DNA of 64,000 nt from Treponema sp. Lineage in GTDB: Bacteria > Spirochaetota > Spirochaetia > Treponematales > Treponemataceae. Positions 1 through 6,970 of the stretch are shown here, piece after piece. A program made the position numbers and the translations under genes. The stretch spans positions 62,001-126,000 of the forward strand of contig JAEDCN010000004.1 in assembly GCA_016294105.1 (NCBI GenBank), given 5' to 3'. The notes beneath the pieces are model-generated. The model did not search any database. It was not told the DNA's origin and worked only from the letters and a program-made list of their open reading frames with translations. The first letter of the stretch is position 1. Each line of letters opens with the position of its first letter.

Positions 1-2
1 TG

Positions 3-227
3 AATCCTGTGGTGGCGGTGGGCTTGTTTACTGGACTGGTTCAGGCTTGGATAAACAAACCCAAGGTGGAGGACATGGAGCGACTTTCTGATGATGCCAC
101 CTCCTTCAAGGGATTTTACAAGAATAGAATCCTGCGGGTATTGCTGGTATTCTTCTTCTCATCCTTGGGCGGTGTTATTGGTAACTTTATTGCAGTGCCT
201 TCCTTGGTGGCTACAATAGCACGGTAG
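3..227 (+). CDS. TraB/PrgY-family protein, C-terminal part (5' end outside window)
   Basis: The frame is open to the window edge, so the gene starts upstream. The visible 74 residues match the C-terminal membrane end of the TraB/PrgY (pheromone shutdown) family: an Asn-Pro-Val-Val-Ala-Val-Gly-Leu segment, a helix leading to the WINKPKVEDMERLSDD stretch, then RILRVLLVFFFSSLGG and a final hydrophobic helix. In this family an N-terminal TraB/GumN-like domain precedes such helices; here it is not visible. The next gene begins 17 nt after the stop, so the two are probably co-transcribed. The role in spirochaetes is unknown. Confidence 0.7.
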   Translation, partial: NPVVAVGLFTGLVQAWINKPKVEDMERLSDDATSFKGFYKNRILRVLLVFFFSSLGGVIGNFIAVPSLVATIAR

Positions 228-243
228 TTTGGAGAAAATAACT

Positions 244-963
244 ATGGAAAGATGTGTTCTGTTTGCTGGAAAGGAATATCCTGATGGCAGTGAGTTTGCC
301 ATTGCAGCAACAAAATATAATAGAGCTGCTGTTATTACTGTTGCTACCATGCCTGAAGACCGTGAAGATGGCTGTATCTCAGAAAATATTTATCCTGCAA
401 AATGGAGTCGGAATTCTCCCCTTTCTGCTCGTTCTGTAATTCTTCAAGCGGAAAATGCCTGCGGGGCATTCCAAGAAGCGGTGATTATCTTTGATACAAA
501 TTGGTATTCAGGTGATTTTGAGGAATTGACTCCCAGCGTCTGTTCCAAGGCTATTGATACGATGATTACTAGCTACACCCATTTGGTTGGGGAAATTGTA
601 GCTCGCTTTAAGAAAAAAGGTAGCGGAACAATTATTTTTGTGCTGAAAAAGGCTACTGGAGATGAGGCCAATGGAGGCTTCAGTAAACCAGTAGGTGTTT
701 TACCAGGAATGGCTGAAGGTGCTTTTAGAGGCTTGGCAGAATCCATGGCAACAACCTTTGGTCAGGATGAGTCCATGAAGATTGTCCTTGCCAAGGCTGA
801 TTACGGTACTACTGACAATCAGTTTGCTAGCTGGTTGTTTGAAGTATTGGATGCTCCCAATAGCATTCTGGGGAAATATGATGCTAAGAAAGGACCCCAG
901 TGGTTTAAAATGGGTGCTAAAACGGGAAAAAGTAGCTTTTTCAATCCCTTCCAGAAGAAATAG
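244..963 (+). CDS. hypothetical protein, Rossmann-like
   Basis: Protein of 239 residues that I do not recognise. ATG at 244 is preferred to an upstream TTG at 229 because GGAG at 231-234 sits 9 nt before it. Alternating hydrophobic strands (AAVITVATM, EAVIIFDTNW, GTIIFVLKK) and the PGMAEGAFRGLAESMATTFG helix resemble a short-chain dehydrogenase fold, but no glycine-rich nucleotide motif and no YxxxK pair is present. It may be a non-catalytic relative. The basic, aromatic tail ends FFNPFQKK. It lies between a TraB-like gene and mgtC-like gene with short gaps, suggesting one operon. Confidence 0.6.
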   Translation: MERCVLFAGKEYPDGSEFAIAATKYNRAAVITVATMPEDREDGCISENIYPAKWSRNSPLSARSVILQAENACGAFQEAVIIFDTNWYSGDFEELTPSVCSKAIDTMITSYTHLVGEIVARFKKKGSGTIIFVLKKATGDEANGGFSKPVGVLPGMAEGAFRGLAESMATTFGQDESMKIVLAKADYGTTDNQFASWLFEVLDAPNSILGKYDAKKGPQWFKMGAKTGKSSFFNPFQKK

Positions 964-971
964 GGTGGATC

Positions 972-1664
972 ATGGATATGTTTTTTTCTGAGCTTGTTGG
1001 TACAGCCCTGTCTTGGGAGATTTGTTTTGTGAGAATTTTTCTCAGCTTTTTGGCTGGCTGTATTATGGGCTTGGAGCGAAAGTTCAGAATGCGCTTTGTG
1101 GGAATCAGAACCCTGGTTCTTATCTGTGTTTCCTCCTGCGTTATCATGTTGCTTTCCATCTATCTATCACGAGTGCTGTTTGCTGGCAGTGGAGATCCAG
1201 CCCGTTTGGCAGCCCAAGTGGTGTCTGGCATTGGATTTTTGGGAGGAGGTGCCATCCTTCGGGAAGGCTTTAACGTGAAGGGCCTTACCTCTGCAACCAT
1301 TATTTGGACTGGTGCGGCTTTAGGCTTGTCCATTGGTGCAGGATTTTTGTTTCCTGCATTTGTTGCGTTGATATTTTCCTTAGTAGCCTTGATTTTGATT
1401 GAGTTTTTGGAAGAACATTTTTTTCCTGCAGAGGAATTGAAGGTTCTGTATCTTACTTGCACTGAAAATCAACCTACTTTGAAGGATTTAAAGCCGTTAG
1501 CAGCAAAGTACGGCGTCATCGTTACAAACTTGAACAATGCTAGCTTGGTGGACAATGTGTTGAAAGTGAGCTACGAGGCCCGCATTCCCAAGTCTGTAGA
1601 CTTTGAAAAGCTTGCCCAAGACCTGTGCCAACGGTTCAAGGTTACTGCTGTAGAGCTACGCTAG
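972..1664 (+). CDS. MgtC/SapB-family membrane protein
   Basis: Protein of 230 residues with four or five N-terminal membrane helices followed by a soluble C-terminal domain of about 80 residues, the usual MgtC layout. Family signatures visible are the GLERKFRMRFVGIRTLVLI segment after the first helix and VVSGIGFLGGGAILREG in the third, then GLTSATIIWTGAALGLSIG. MgtC proteins are linked to growth at low magnesium and, in pathogens, to inhibition of F-type ATP synthase; here only the family is supported. GGTGG lies just upstream of ATG. It follows the preceding gene by 8 nt and is likely in the same operon. Confidence 0.88.
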   Translation: MDMFFSELVGTALSWEICFVRIFLSFLAGCIMGLERKFRMRFVGIRTLVLICVSSCVIMLLSIYLSRVLFAGSGDPARLAAQVVSGIGFLGGGAILREGFNVKGLTSATIIWTGAALGLSIGAGFLFPAFVALIFSLVALILIEFLEEHFFPAEELKVLYLTCTENQPTLKDLKPLAAKYGVIVTNLNNASLVDNVLKVSYEARIPKSVDFEKLAQDLCQRFKVTAVELR

Positions 1665-1736
1665 CTTTCCATTTTCAACCGATAGTAAAGTTTTCCATTC
1701 CTTGCATTGTTTTTCATAAAATTTCTATTCTAACCC

Positions 1737-1765
1737 TTGACAGTTTTTTTCTTCCGTGATATTAT
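1737..1765 (+). promoter_or_regulatory. sigma70-type promoter of the initiator tRNA
   Basis: TTGACA and TATTAT are separated by exactly 17 bp, ending 15 nt before the tRNA. This is the expected placement for a stable RNA promoter. Confidence 0.8.
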
Positions 1766-1780
1766 AATGGAACATTACGA

Positions 1781-1853
1781 CGCAGGGTAGAGCAGTTGGC
1801 AGCTCGTCGGGCTCATAACCCGGAGGTCGCAGGTTCAAGTCCTGTCCCTGCTA
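1781..1853 (+). tRNA. tRNA-fMet (CAT), initiator
   Basis: A full cloverleaf of 73 nt without encoded CCA. The anticodon loop is CTCATAA. Three consecutive G-C pairs (GGG/CCC) at the base of the anticodon stem are the mark of an initiator tRNA. Position 1 is C and faces T at position 72, so the first acceptor pair is unpaired, as required for initiators, although the usual partner is A. The D arm (GAGC/GCTC) and T arm (GCAGG, TTCAAGT) are regular. Confidence 0.93.
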
Positions 1854-1858
1854 AATAA

Positions 1859-1889
1859 AGAGGCTTCTCGCAAGAGAAGCCTCTGTCTT
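1859..1889 (+). terminator. Rho-independent terminator of the initiator tRNA
   Basis: A perfect 11-bp stem (AGAGGCTTCTC with GAGAAGCCTCT) around a GCAA tetraloop is followed by a T-rich stretch. The degraded GGDEF fragment begins immediately beyond. Confidence 0.85.
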
Positions 1890-1890
1890 T

Positions 1891-2040
1891 CTTATGAGCT
1901 TTTCGGTGTATCTTCCCCAACTCAGGAGAATAGAAGGTAAAGTTATTCTTGCCGTTTTTCTTCACCTGATACAAGGCCAAGTCAGCCTGGTGATAGAGGA
2001 TTTCGTAGGTGGAATTCTCTTGTTCTATGGTGCAGCCAAT
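1891..2040 (-). pseudogene. diguanylate cyclase (GGDEF) C-terminal remnant
   Basis: Read on the minus strand, about 50 codons translate to the end of a GGDEF domain: IGCTI, then YEILYHQADLALYQVKKNG and KNNFTFYSPEL. The ADxALYxxKxxGKN pattern is diagnostic of the last helix of GGDEF domains. There is no start codon, no GGDEF motif and no stop of its own; the frame runs on into the tRNA terminator. At the 5' side the similarity stops abruptly near 2040. It is a truncated relic, probably left by a rearrangement next to the tRNA. Confidence 0.8.
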
Positions 2041-2111
2041 TCAAGTAGTTTAGAGATTTAAAACAAAAAAATTTTTACCTGCGTTTGCCCTGACATCAGA
2101 CGCAGGATCGC

Positions 2112-2140
2112 TTGACAGCCCTTTATTTGCAGGCTAATAT
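2112..2140 (+). promoter_or_regulatory. promoter for the IdeS-like lipoprotein gene
   Basis: TTGACA, a 17-bp spacer and TAATAT. Transcription would begin near 2147, leaving an AT-rich 5' leader of about 80 nt before a strong AGGAGG ribosome binding site at 2212-2217. Confidence 0.75.
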
Positions 2141-2227
2141 ACATTTAGCTGGCAATAGATAAGATTGCTTAAATAAATCTGATTATGTAAAAACTTAAAA
2201 TATTCTAAAACAGGAGGATGTATTTTT

Positions 2228-3442
2228 ATGAAGAAAATAAACTGGCTGACTACTATTGCGTTATGCGTCGTGCTGCTGAATTTTGCTGCCGGATGCAGCA
2301 ACGTCGGCCTGTCAGGTTCGGTTCAGGCAGACAGCAGTGCAGGACATAGTGAAAACGCATACGGCGGCGGAACTGGAAATCCTGCAGGGGCAGACAACAG
2401 TGCTGCAGCTGAAAATGTGCCTGCTGAATTCAACATACCGTCTATTACAATTGCAGTCGGAGAGCGGCACGCTTTTTCTGTCCGTGGCTGGACAGCGAAC
2501 AATCCTAATGCTCGGGCGTTTTATGTTTCAGACAATGCCGTTATAGGCCAGAAGTCAGGAGACGACGATCTGATTATTTTCTATAACGGTTCTACGTATA
2601 CTATACCTGTAACAGTTACGGAAAAAAAGCAGGCGGAAGCGGAAGTGGAAGTCGAAGAAGAAACGAGAAAAGATCCGGTCTGGATGAAGCAGGCTCTAGA
2701 ACCGAACGCCTCCGTGTGGGCAGACGGAGTGAATGTGCCTACAGGGCTTGGAGACATTTGGGTTGAGGATGAAGGCTCAGGCTTTTTTAATGTGCTTAAA
2801 ACTGCTTACGCACTCACACTTGATGAGCACACCGAAAAACGCTCTGACGCGAACTTTTGCTACGGAGCCGCTGCGGCAAACCTTGTACACTGGTGGGAGA
2901 AAGCAAACCAGGGATCTACAAGCTATAAACTCAACGGCGACTACACAACAGGATATATGGAAAGCTCCGTATACAATATGTTTTTGAGAAAATATAACAA
3001 CGGCAGCGGCGGAGACGAAACACAGCCGCTGTACGACTATTTTACCGATAAAACAGGAACGAAGCAGACAGACAGCCTGCGGTATGTGTACACTTTCGGC
3101 GCGGACAACGCATTTGATGCCTTTTGCAAGCGGATGGCGTGGATATACAAAAGCCACGGGACCGCGGCAATCACATATTATGATGCACGGTTTCCGTCTT
3201 TCAGAGGAAAGCATATTGTGAACGTGTGGGGCTACGAAACGGACTCGTCCGGGAAAATTTCGTATGTCTGGATAGGCGACTCCAACATGGGAGACTCAAA
3301 CATGAAGCTGCTTAGAAACTCACGGCTTTACAAATGCCAGGTTACATATGGAGCGGACAATGCGGTTTATCTGCATCACCGCGGCGTGTCTAACATGCTT
3401 GAAAGCATGACTGCCGTATTCAAAGAACTTACAGAAGAATGA
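2228..3442 (+). CDS. IdeS/Mac-like (C66-type) cysteine endopeptidase lipoprotein
   Basis: Protein of 404 residues. A signal peptide ends in the lipobox FAAGC (Cys23), so it should be a lipoprotein. Residues 24-60 are a Ser/Gly/Ala linker, 65-130 look like a small beta domain, and 150-400 form a papain-like domain. FCYGAAAANLVHWW (Cys211), GKHIVNVWGYE (His329) and WIGDSN (Asp351) match the catalytic triad pattern of IdeS/Mac immunoglobulin-degrading proteases. Oral treponemes are known to carry an IdeS homologue. Substrate here is inferred only. Codon use is richer in GCG, CCG and CGG than in neighbouring genes, and the flanks are gene relics, both consistent with transfer. Confidence 0.82.
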   Translation: MKKINWLTTIALCVVLLNFAAGCSNVGLSGSVQADSSAGHSENAYGGGTGNPAGADNSAAAENVPAEFNIPSITIAVGERHAFSVRGWTANNPNARAFYVSDNAVIGQKSGDDDLIIFYNGSTYTIPVTVTEKKQAEAEVEVEEETRKDPVWMKQALEPNASVWADGVNVPTGLGDIWVEDEGSGFFNVLKTAYALTLDEHTEKRSDANFCYGAAAANLVHWWEKANQGSTSYKLNGDYTTGYMESSVYNMFLRKYNNGSGGDETQPLYDYFTDKTGTKQTDSLRYVYTFGADNAFDAFCKRMAWIYKSHGTAAITYYDARFPSFRGKHIVNVWGYETDSSGKISYVWIGDSNMGDSNMKLLRNSRLYKCQVTYGADNAVYLHHRGVSNMLESMTAVFKELTEE

Positions 3443-3800
3443 CATGCGTATGCGATGGCAGCTTCCGGCATGTCTGACTGCAACGGTCTTGCTCCTAAAT
3501 TTTAAAAACGCAGCCAAAAAGGTATGCACAATGTGCTTTGCTGAATGCAAAAGTCGCCTGATTTCAGCTGGGTTTTGGTGTACTAGTTTATATATGTGCG
3601 GTCTTTTGCCGAAATATCGCACAGGTAGCAGATGGCGCAGACGGGACATATGGCTTTGATAAATGTACAGCCGTTGTCTGATTCTGCCTGCTGCGTTTCA
3701 TCTGACATAGCAATGTAATATTCCTGCCTGATGAAACGTTTTACTTCGATTTGAAACGTTTTTGTCCTGCCATTTTGCGACCCCTTAATTTTTTTGTCTA
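3443..3800. other. intergenic stretch, no gene recognised
   Basis: Short frames on both strands here (about 70-110 codons) show no domain, no ribosome binding site and atypical Cys/Arg-rich composition. I see no RNA gene. The stretch lies between the IdeS-like gene and a gene relic and is probably decaying sequence. Confidence 0.5.
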
Positions 3801-3809
3801 GTCTAGTGT

Positions 3810-4097
3810 AGCCGATTCAGATTATGTTAATTCAAATGTAAGAGATGTTACTGCCTCTGTTGTCGCTATGGAAAGTGCAGTGGTAGTTGCTCAGCAGAAC
3901 TTGATCGTCAAGTTATTGTGGATACTAATGTGCTCGTGGAAGGTTCTACCTATGCAAAATTCCTCGAAATTAGTAATGGTCGAGTTGTTTATGGTGGAGA
4001 TGTGAATGCACCTACCGTTAAAATGCGAAATTGCATGGTATGCGGTTCAATTTACGGAAAGGTTAGTTTTGATGAACTTAAAAAGAATTTTGAGTGA
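3810..4097 (+). pseudogene. frameshifted remnant of an unrecognised gene
   Basis: Two overlapping frames read like one protein. The first gives DSDYVNSNVRDVTASVVAME and ends near AVVVAQQ. The second, shifted by one base near 3897, gives ELDRQVIVDTNVLVEGSTYA, then KFLEISNGRVVYGG and ends KVSFDELKKNFE with a stop at 4095-4097. Neither frame has a start codon or ribosome binding site. A single indel near 3897 would join them. I do not recognise the family; a Cys pair (RNCMVCGS) lies close to the end. Confidence 0.5.
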
Positions 4098-4162
4098 AAA
4101 ATAAGTCATTCCTTTCTCAATTCCCTTTTCGTTCAGCAGTATAGCCGATGAACGAAAGCGTT

Positions 4163-4243
4163 GGGGCAACAGGGAGGTCCCCTGAGCAGCCGAACTGTGA
4201 GCGTAGCGAAGTGCGAGGCTGATTAGGGTTTCCCTGTTGCCCC
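4163..4243. repeat. palindromic interspersed repeat, copy 1
   Basis: Arms GGGGCAACAGGGA and TCCCTGTTGCCCC are perfectly complementary and enclose about 55 nt. The interior carries GCAGCC and then GAGCGTAGCGAAGTGCGAGG, a core seen again at 32321-32345 and 32881-32905. It sits directly upstream of the pepT promoter and is followed by TTTT, so it could also terminate transcription arriving from the left. Confidence 0.75.
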
Positions 4244-4244
4244 T

Positions 4245-4281
4245 TTTACTTTCAATTTACCTATGCTATACTGCCTCCATG
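4245..4281 (+). promoter_or_regulatory. pepT promoter, predicted leaderless start
   Basis: TTTACT, 16-bp spacer, TATACT at 4267-4272, then six bases and the ATG. Transcription normally starts 6-8 nt after the -10 box, which here is the A of the start codon. No Shine-Dalgarno sequence is present. Confidence 0.65.
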
Positions 4282-5538
4282 AAGTATGAAATTCTTTCCA
4301 AAGACTTTACCAATGGGCTCTTAGAGCGATTTTTGCGATATACTCGGCAGTGGACCACCAGTGACCCTGACCGTGCAGACCAGGGAATCGTTCCCTCTAC
4401 CGACAGACAATGGGACTTTGCCAAAAGCATGGTGCAGGAGTTGCAGGAGCTTGGCATTACCGATGTTTCTATCAGTGAGCATTGTTACGTTTGTGCCAGA
4501 CTTCCTGCCACTGCTGGTATGGAAGCAGTTCCTGCTGTAGGATTTATTGCCCACATGGATACCTCTTCTGAGGTTTCTGGTGAAAACGTGCAGCCCCAGG
4601 TGGTGCAGAATTACGACGGTAATCCCATCCAGCTGAAGGGTGGTGCAACCCTGGATCCTGCCGTTGATACAAAGCTGCAGCAGGTGGTGGGTGACACCAT
4701 CATCACCAGTGACGGAACCACCTTGCTCGGCTCCGACGATAAGGCTGGAATCGCCATCATCATGACTGGCTTACAGGAAATTATCCAAAAGAAGCTGCCC
4801 CACGGCACCATCGAAATTATCTTTTCTCCCGATGAGGAAACAGGTCACGGCATGGACTTTGTTCCTATTGAATGGCTCACCGCTAAGCAGTGCTACACCT
4901 TTGACGGCAGCACTGGTGGCGAGATTGAAGATGAATGCTTCAATGCCTGGCGAAGCGATGTTGTATTTACTGGAAAGGCAAAGCACACTGGGTATGCTCG
5001 TCCCGACATGGTAAATGCCGTGTCCATGATGGCAGACTTCCTTTCACTGCTTCCTCGCCACGAAGCACCTGAAACCACTGACAACTACCAGGGCTTCTAC
5101 TGTCCCATGGATATGAGTGGTCATATCGAAGAATCTAAGGTAAGCATTTATCTGCGAGACTTTGATGCTGCTTCCATGGAACGCCGCAAGGAGACCGTAG
5201 AAATTCTTGCAAAGGCTGTGGTGGCTAAGTATGCAGGTTCTTCTGTAGAGGTAAATCACAATTTTCAGTATTTGAATATGAAGGCAAAGCTGGATCAGCA
5301 GCCTCACATTATGGAAAACTTGGTAAAGGCTGTGAAAATGGCTGGAATTGAGCCTATTTTCCGTCCCATTCGTGGTGGTACAGATGGTTCTCGTCTTACA
5401 GAAATGGGAATTCCTTGTCCAAATATTTTTACAGGTGGACACAATTTCCATTCCCGCATGGAGTGGGCTTCTCTGTCTCAGATGGCTTACGGTGTTCTTA
5501 CACTGCTTAACCTTGTATCATTACAAGCCGATAAATAA
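4279..5538 (+). CDS. pepT: peptidase T (tripeptide aminopeptidase)
   Basis: Protein of 419 residues, usual length for PepT, an M20B di-zinc cytosolic peptidase that removes the N-terminal residue of tripeptides. Visible motifs: GFIAHMDTS with the first metal His and Asp, TLLGSDDKAGIAIIMTG with the bridging Asp, IEIIFSPDEETGHGM with the catalytic Glu pair, YTFDGSTGGEIE, and IRGGTDGSRLTEMG plus GGHNFHSRMEW near the end. ATG at 4279 is chosen because it begins MKYEILSKDF, as PepT proteins do; the longer frame would run into the upstream repeat and promoter. Confidence 0.95.
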   Translation: MKYEILSKDFTNGLLERFLRYTRQWTTSDPDRADQGIVPSTDRQWDFAKSMVQELQELGITDVSISEHCYVCARLPATAGMEAVPAVGFIAHMDTSSEVSGENVQPQVVQNYDGNPIQLKGGATLDPAVDTKLQQVVGDTIITSDGTTLLGSDDKAGIAIIMTGLQEIIQKKLPHGTIEIIFSPDEETGHGMDFVPIEWLTAKQCYTFDGSTGGEIEDECFNAWRSDVVFTGKAKHTGYARPDMVNAVSMMADFLSLLPRHEAPETTDNYQGFYCPMDMSGHIEESKVSIYLRDFDAASMERRKETVEILAKAVVAKYAGSSVEVNHNFQYLNMKAKLDQQPHIMENLVKAVKMAGIEPIFRPIRGGTDGSRLTEMGIPCPNIFTGGHNFHSRMEWASLSQMAYGVLTLLNLVSLQADK

Positions 5539-5562
5539 AGAAATACCCGTGGGAGGGGATTA

Positions 5563-6858
5563 ATGAATACAATGTATAGTTATCTGATTGAGGGTGGCTT
5601 CCCTATTAAGGGAACCATTACTGCTAGCGGTAACAAGAATGCCGCTTTACCCTGTTTGGCTGCCACCCTGCTCACCAGCGAACCTGTTATCCTTGAGAAT
5701 ATTCCCAATATCAAGGATACAGGCGTAATGATTGAGATTTTGCAGGCTCTCGGTGCATCTGTAAAGAAGTTGTCTGAAAATAGCTGTGAGATTTGTGCTG
5801 GTGCAGGACTGGGAACAGAAATTCCCCAGGAACTGGCCCAAAAGCTCCGTGCTTCCATCCTTTTTGCAGGTCCTCTTGTTGCTCGAATGGGAAAGGTGAA
5901 TTTGCCACCTCCTGGTGGAGACGTTATCGGGCGGCGGCGGCTGGACACCCACTTTTTGGCTCTCACTGAGCTGGGAGCACGGGTTTCCATTAACGGACAA
6001 TTTACCTTCAGCACAAACAAGCTGGCAGGGGCAGACATCTTCCTTGATGAAGCTTCGGTAACTGCCACAGAAAATGCTGTTATGGCCGCTGTATTGGCAG
6101 AAGGTCACACCACCATCACTAATGCCGCCAGCGAACCTCACATCCAGGATTTGTGCAAGATGCTCAACGCCATGGGTGCAAAAATTTCTGGTGTAGGAAG
6201 CAACATTCTGGAAATTGATGGTGTTTCAGAGCTGCACGGTTGTACCTATCGTATTGGGCCTGACTTCATGGAGGTGGGTTCATTTATTGGGCTTGCAGCA
6301 GCTACTCGTGGAAGTATTACCATCAAGGGGGTGAATCCCAAGGATATGCGTCCCATTAAGCTGGCATTTGGCAAGCTGGGTATTACCTGGAACATTGAAG
6401 GTGATGTGCTGACGGTGCCAGAAACCCAATCTATGCAGGTAAACACCGATCTTGGTGGTATGATTCCCAAAATTGATGATTCCCCATGGCCGGGATTCCC
6501 ACCAGATCTTACCAGTATCATGACGGTGGTGGCCACCCAAGTGGACGGAACTGTTTTGATACATGAAAAGATGTATGAGTCACGAATGTTCTTTGTGGAT
6601 AAGCTGATTTCCATGGGTGCCCGCATTACCCTGTGTGATCCTCACCGTGCCGTTGTATCTGGTGCTTGTACTCTCCATGGAGATAACCTTGTATCTCCCG
6701 ATGTGCGGGCTGGTATGGCCATGATTATTGCTGCCATGGCTGCTCGTGGTGAAAGTCGTATCAGCAATGTGTACCAGGTGGAGCGTGGCTACGAAAATCT
6801 GACAGAACGACTTCAGAGCTTGGGAGCCCGCATCACTAAGGTGTATCCCGAAGACTAA
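5563..6858 (+). CDS. murA: UDP-N-acetylglucosamine 1-carboxyvinyltransferase
   Basis: Protein of 431 residues. MurA transfers enolpyruvate from PEP to UDP-GlcNAc, the first committed step of peptidoglycan synthesis in the cytosol. Motifs: GTITASGNKNAALP with the conserved Lys-Asn, RASILFAGPLVARMGKV, and PPPGGDVIGRRRLDTH. In that last motif the residue equivalent to Cys115 of E. coli MurA is Asp (residue 120). The same change is known in Borrelia, Chlamydia and Mycobacterium enzymes and makes them insensitive to fosfomycin. GGGAGGGG precedes the ATG; the gene follows pepT by 24 nt and is probably co-transcribed with it. Confidence 0.96.
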   Translation: MNTMYSYLIEGGFPIKGTITASGNKNAALPCLAATLLTSEPVILENIPNIKDTGVMIEILQALGASVKKLSENSCEICAGAGLGTEIPQELAQKLRASILFAGPLVARMGKVNLPPPGGDVIGRRRLDTHFLALTELGARVSINGQFTFSTNKLAGADIFLDEASVTATENAVMAAVLAEGHTTITNAASEPHIQDLCKMLNAMGAKISGVGSNILEIDGVSELHGCTYRIGPDFMEVGSFIGLAAATRGSITIKGVNPKDMRPIKLAFGKLGITWNIEGDVLTVPETQSMQVNTDLGGMIPKIDDSPWPGFPPDLTSIMTVVATQVDGTVLIHEKMYESRMFFVDKLISMGARITLCDPHRAVVSGACTLHGDNLVSPDVRAGMAMIIAAMAARGESRISNVYQVERGYENLTERLQSLGARITKVYPED

Positions 6859-6900
6859 TCTGCTATTTTAGGTGGATTGTAAAATCAGTGTAAAACAAAC

Positions 6901-6955
6901 AAGCCAGTGTCCTTGAAGTGCTTTATGAAGCAGCTTCAAGTCACTGGCTTTTTTT
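6901..6955. terminator. bidirectional terminator between murA and the convergent membrane genes
   Basis: Nested complementary arms AAGCCAGTG/CACTGGCTT and CTTGAAG/CTTCAAG form a long hairpin, followed on the plus strand by TTTTTT and on the minus strand by a GTTTGTTTT stretch. It can serve both converging genes. Confidence 0.8.
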
Positions 6956-6970
6956 ATGGAAGCTCTGTAC

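Noticed and set aside
3320..3649. Minus-strand frame of 109 codons at the end of the IdeS-like gene
   Set aside because: Half of it is the shadow of the protease gene and the remainder has no features.
4237..4278. Upstream TTG start for pepT
   Set aside because: The extension would overlap the palindromic repeat and the promoter; homologues begin at MKYEIL.
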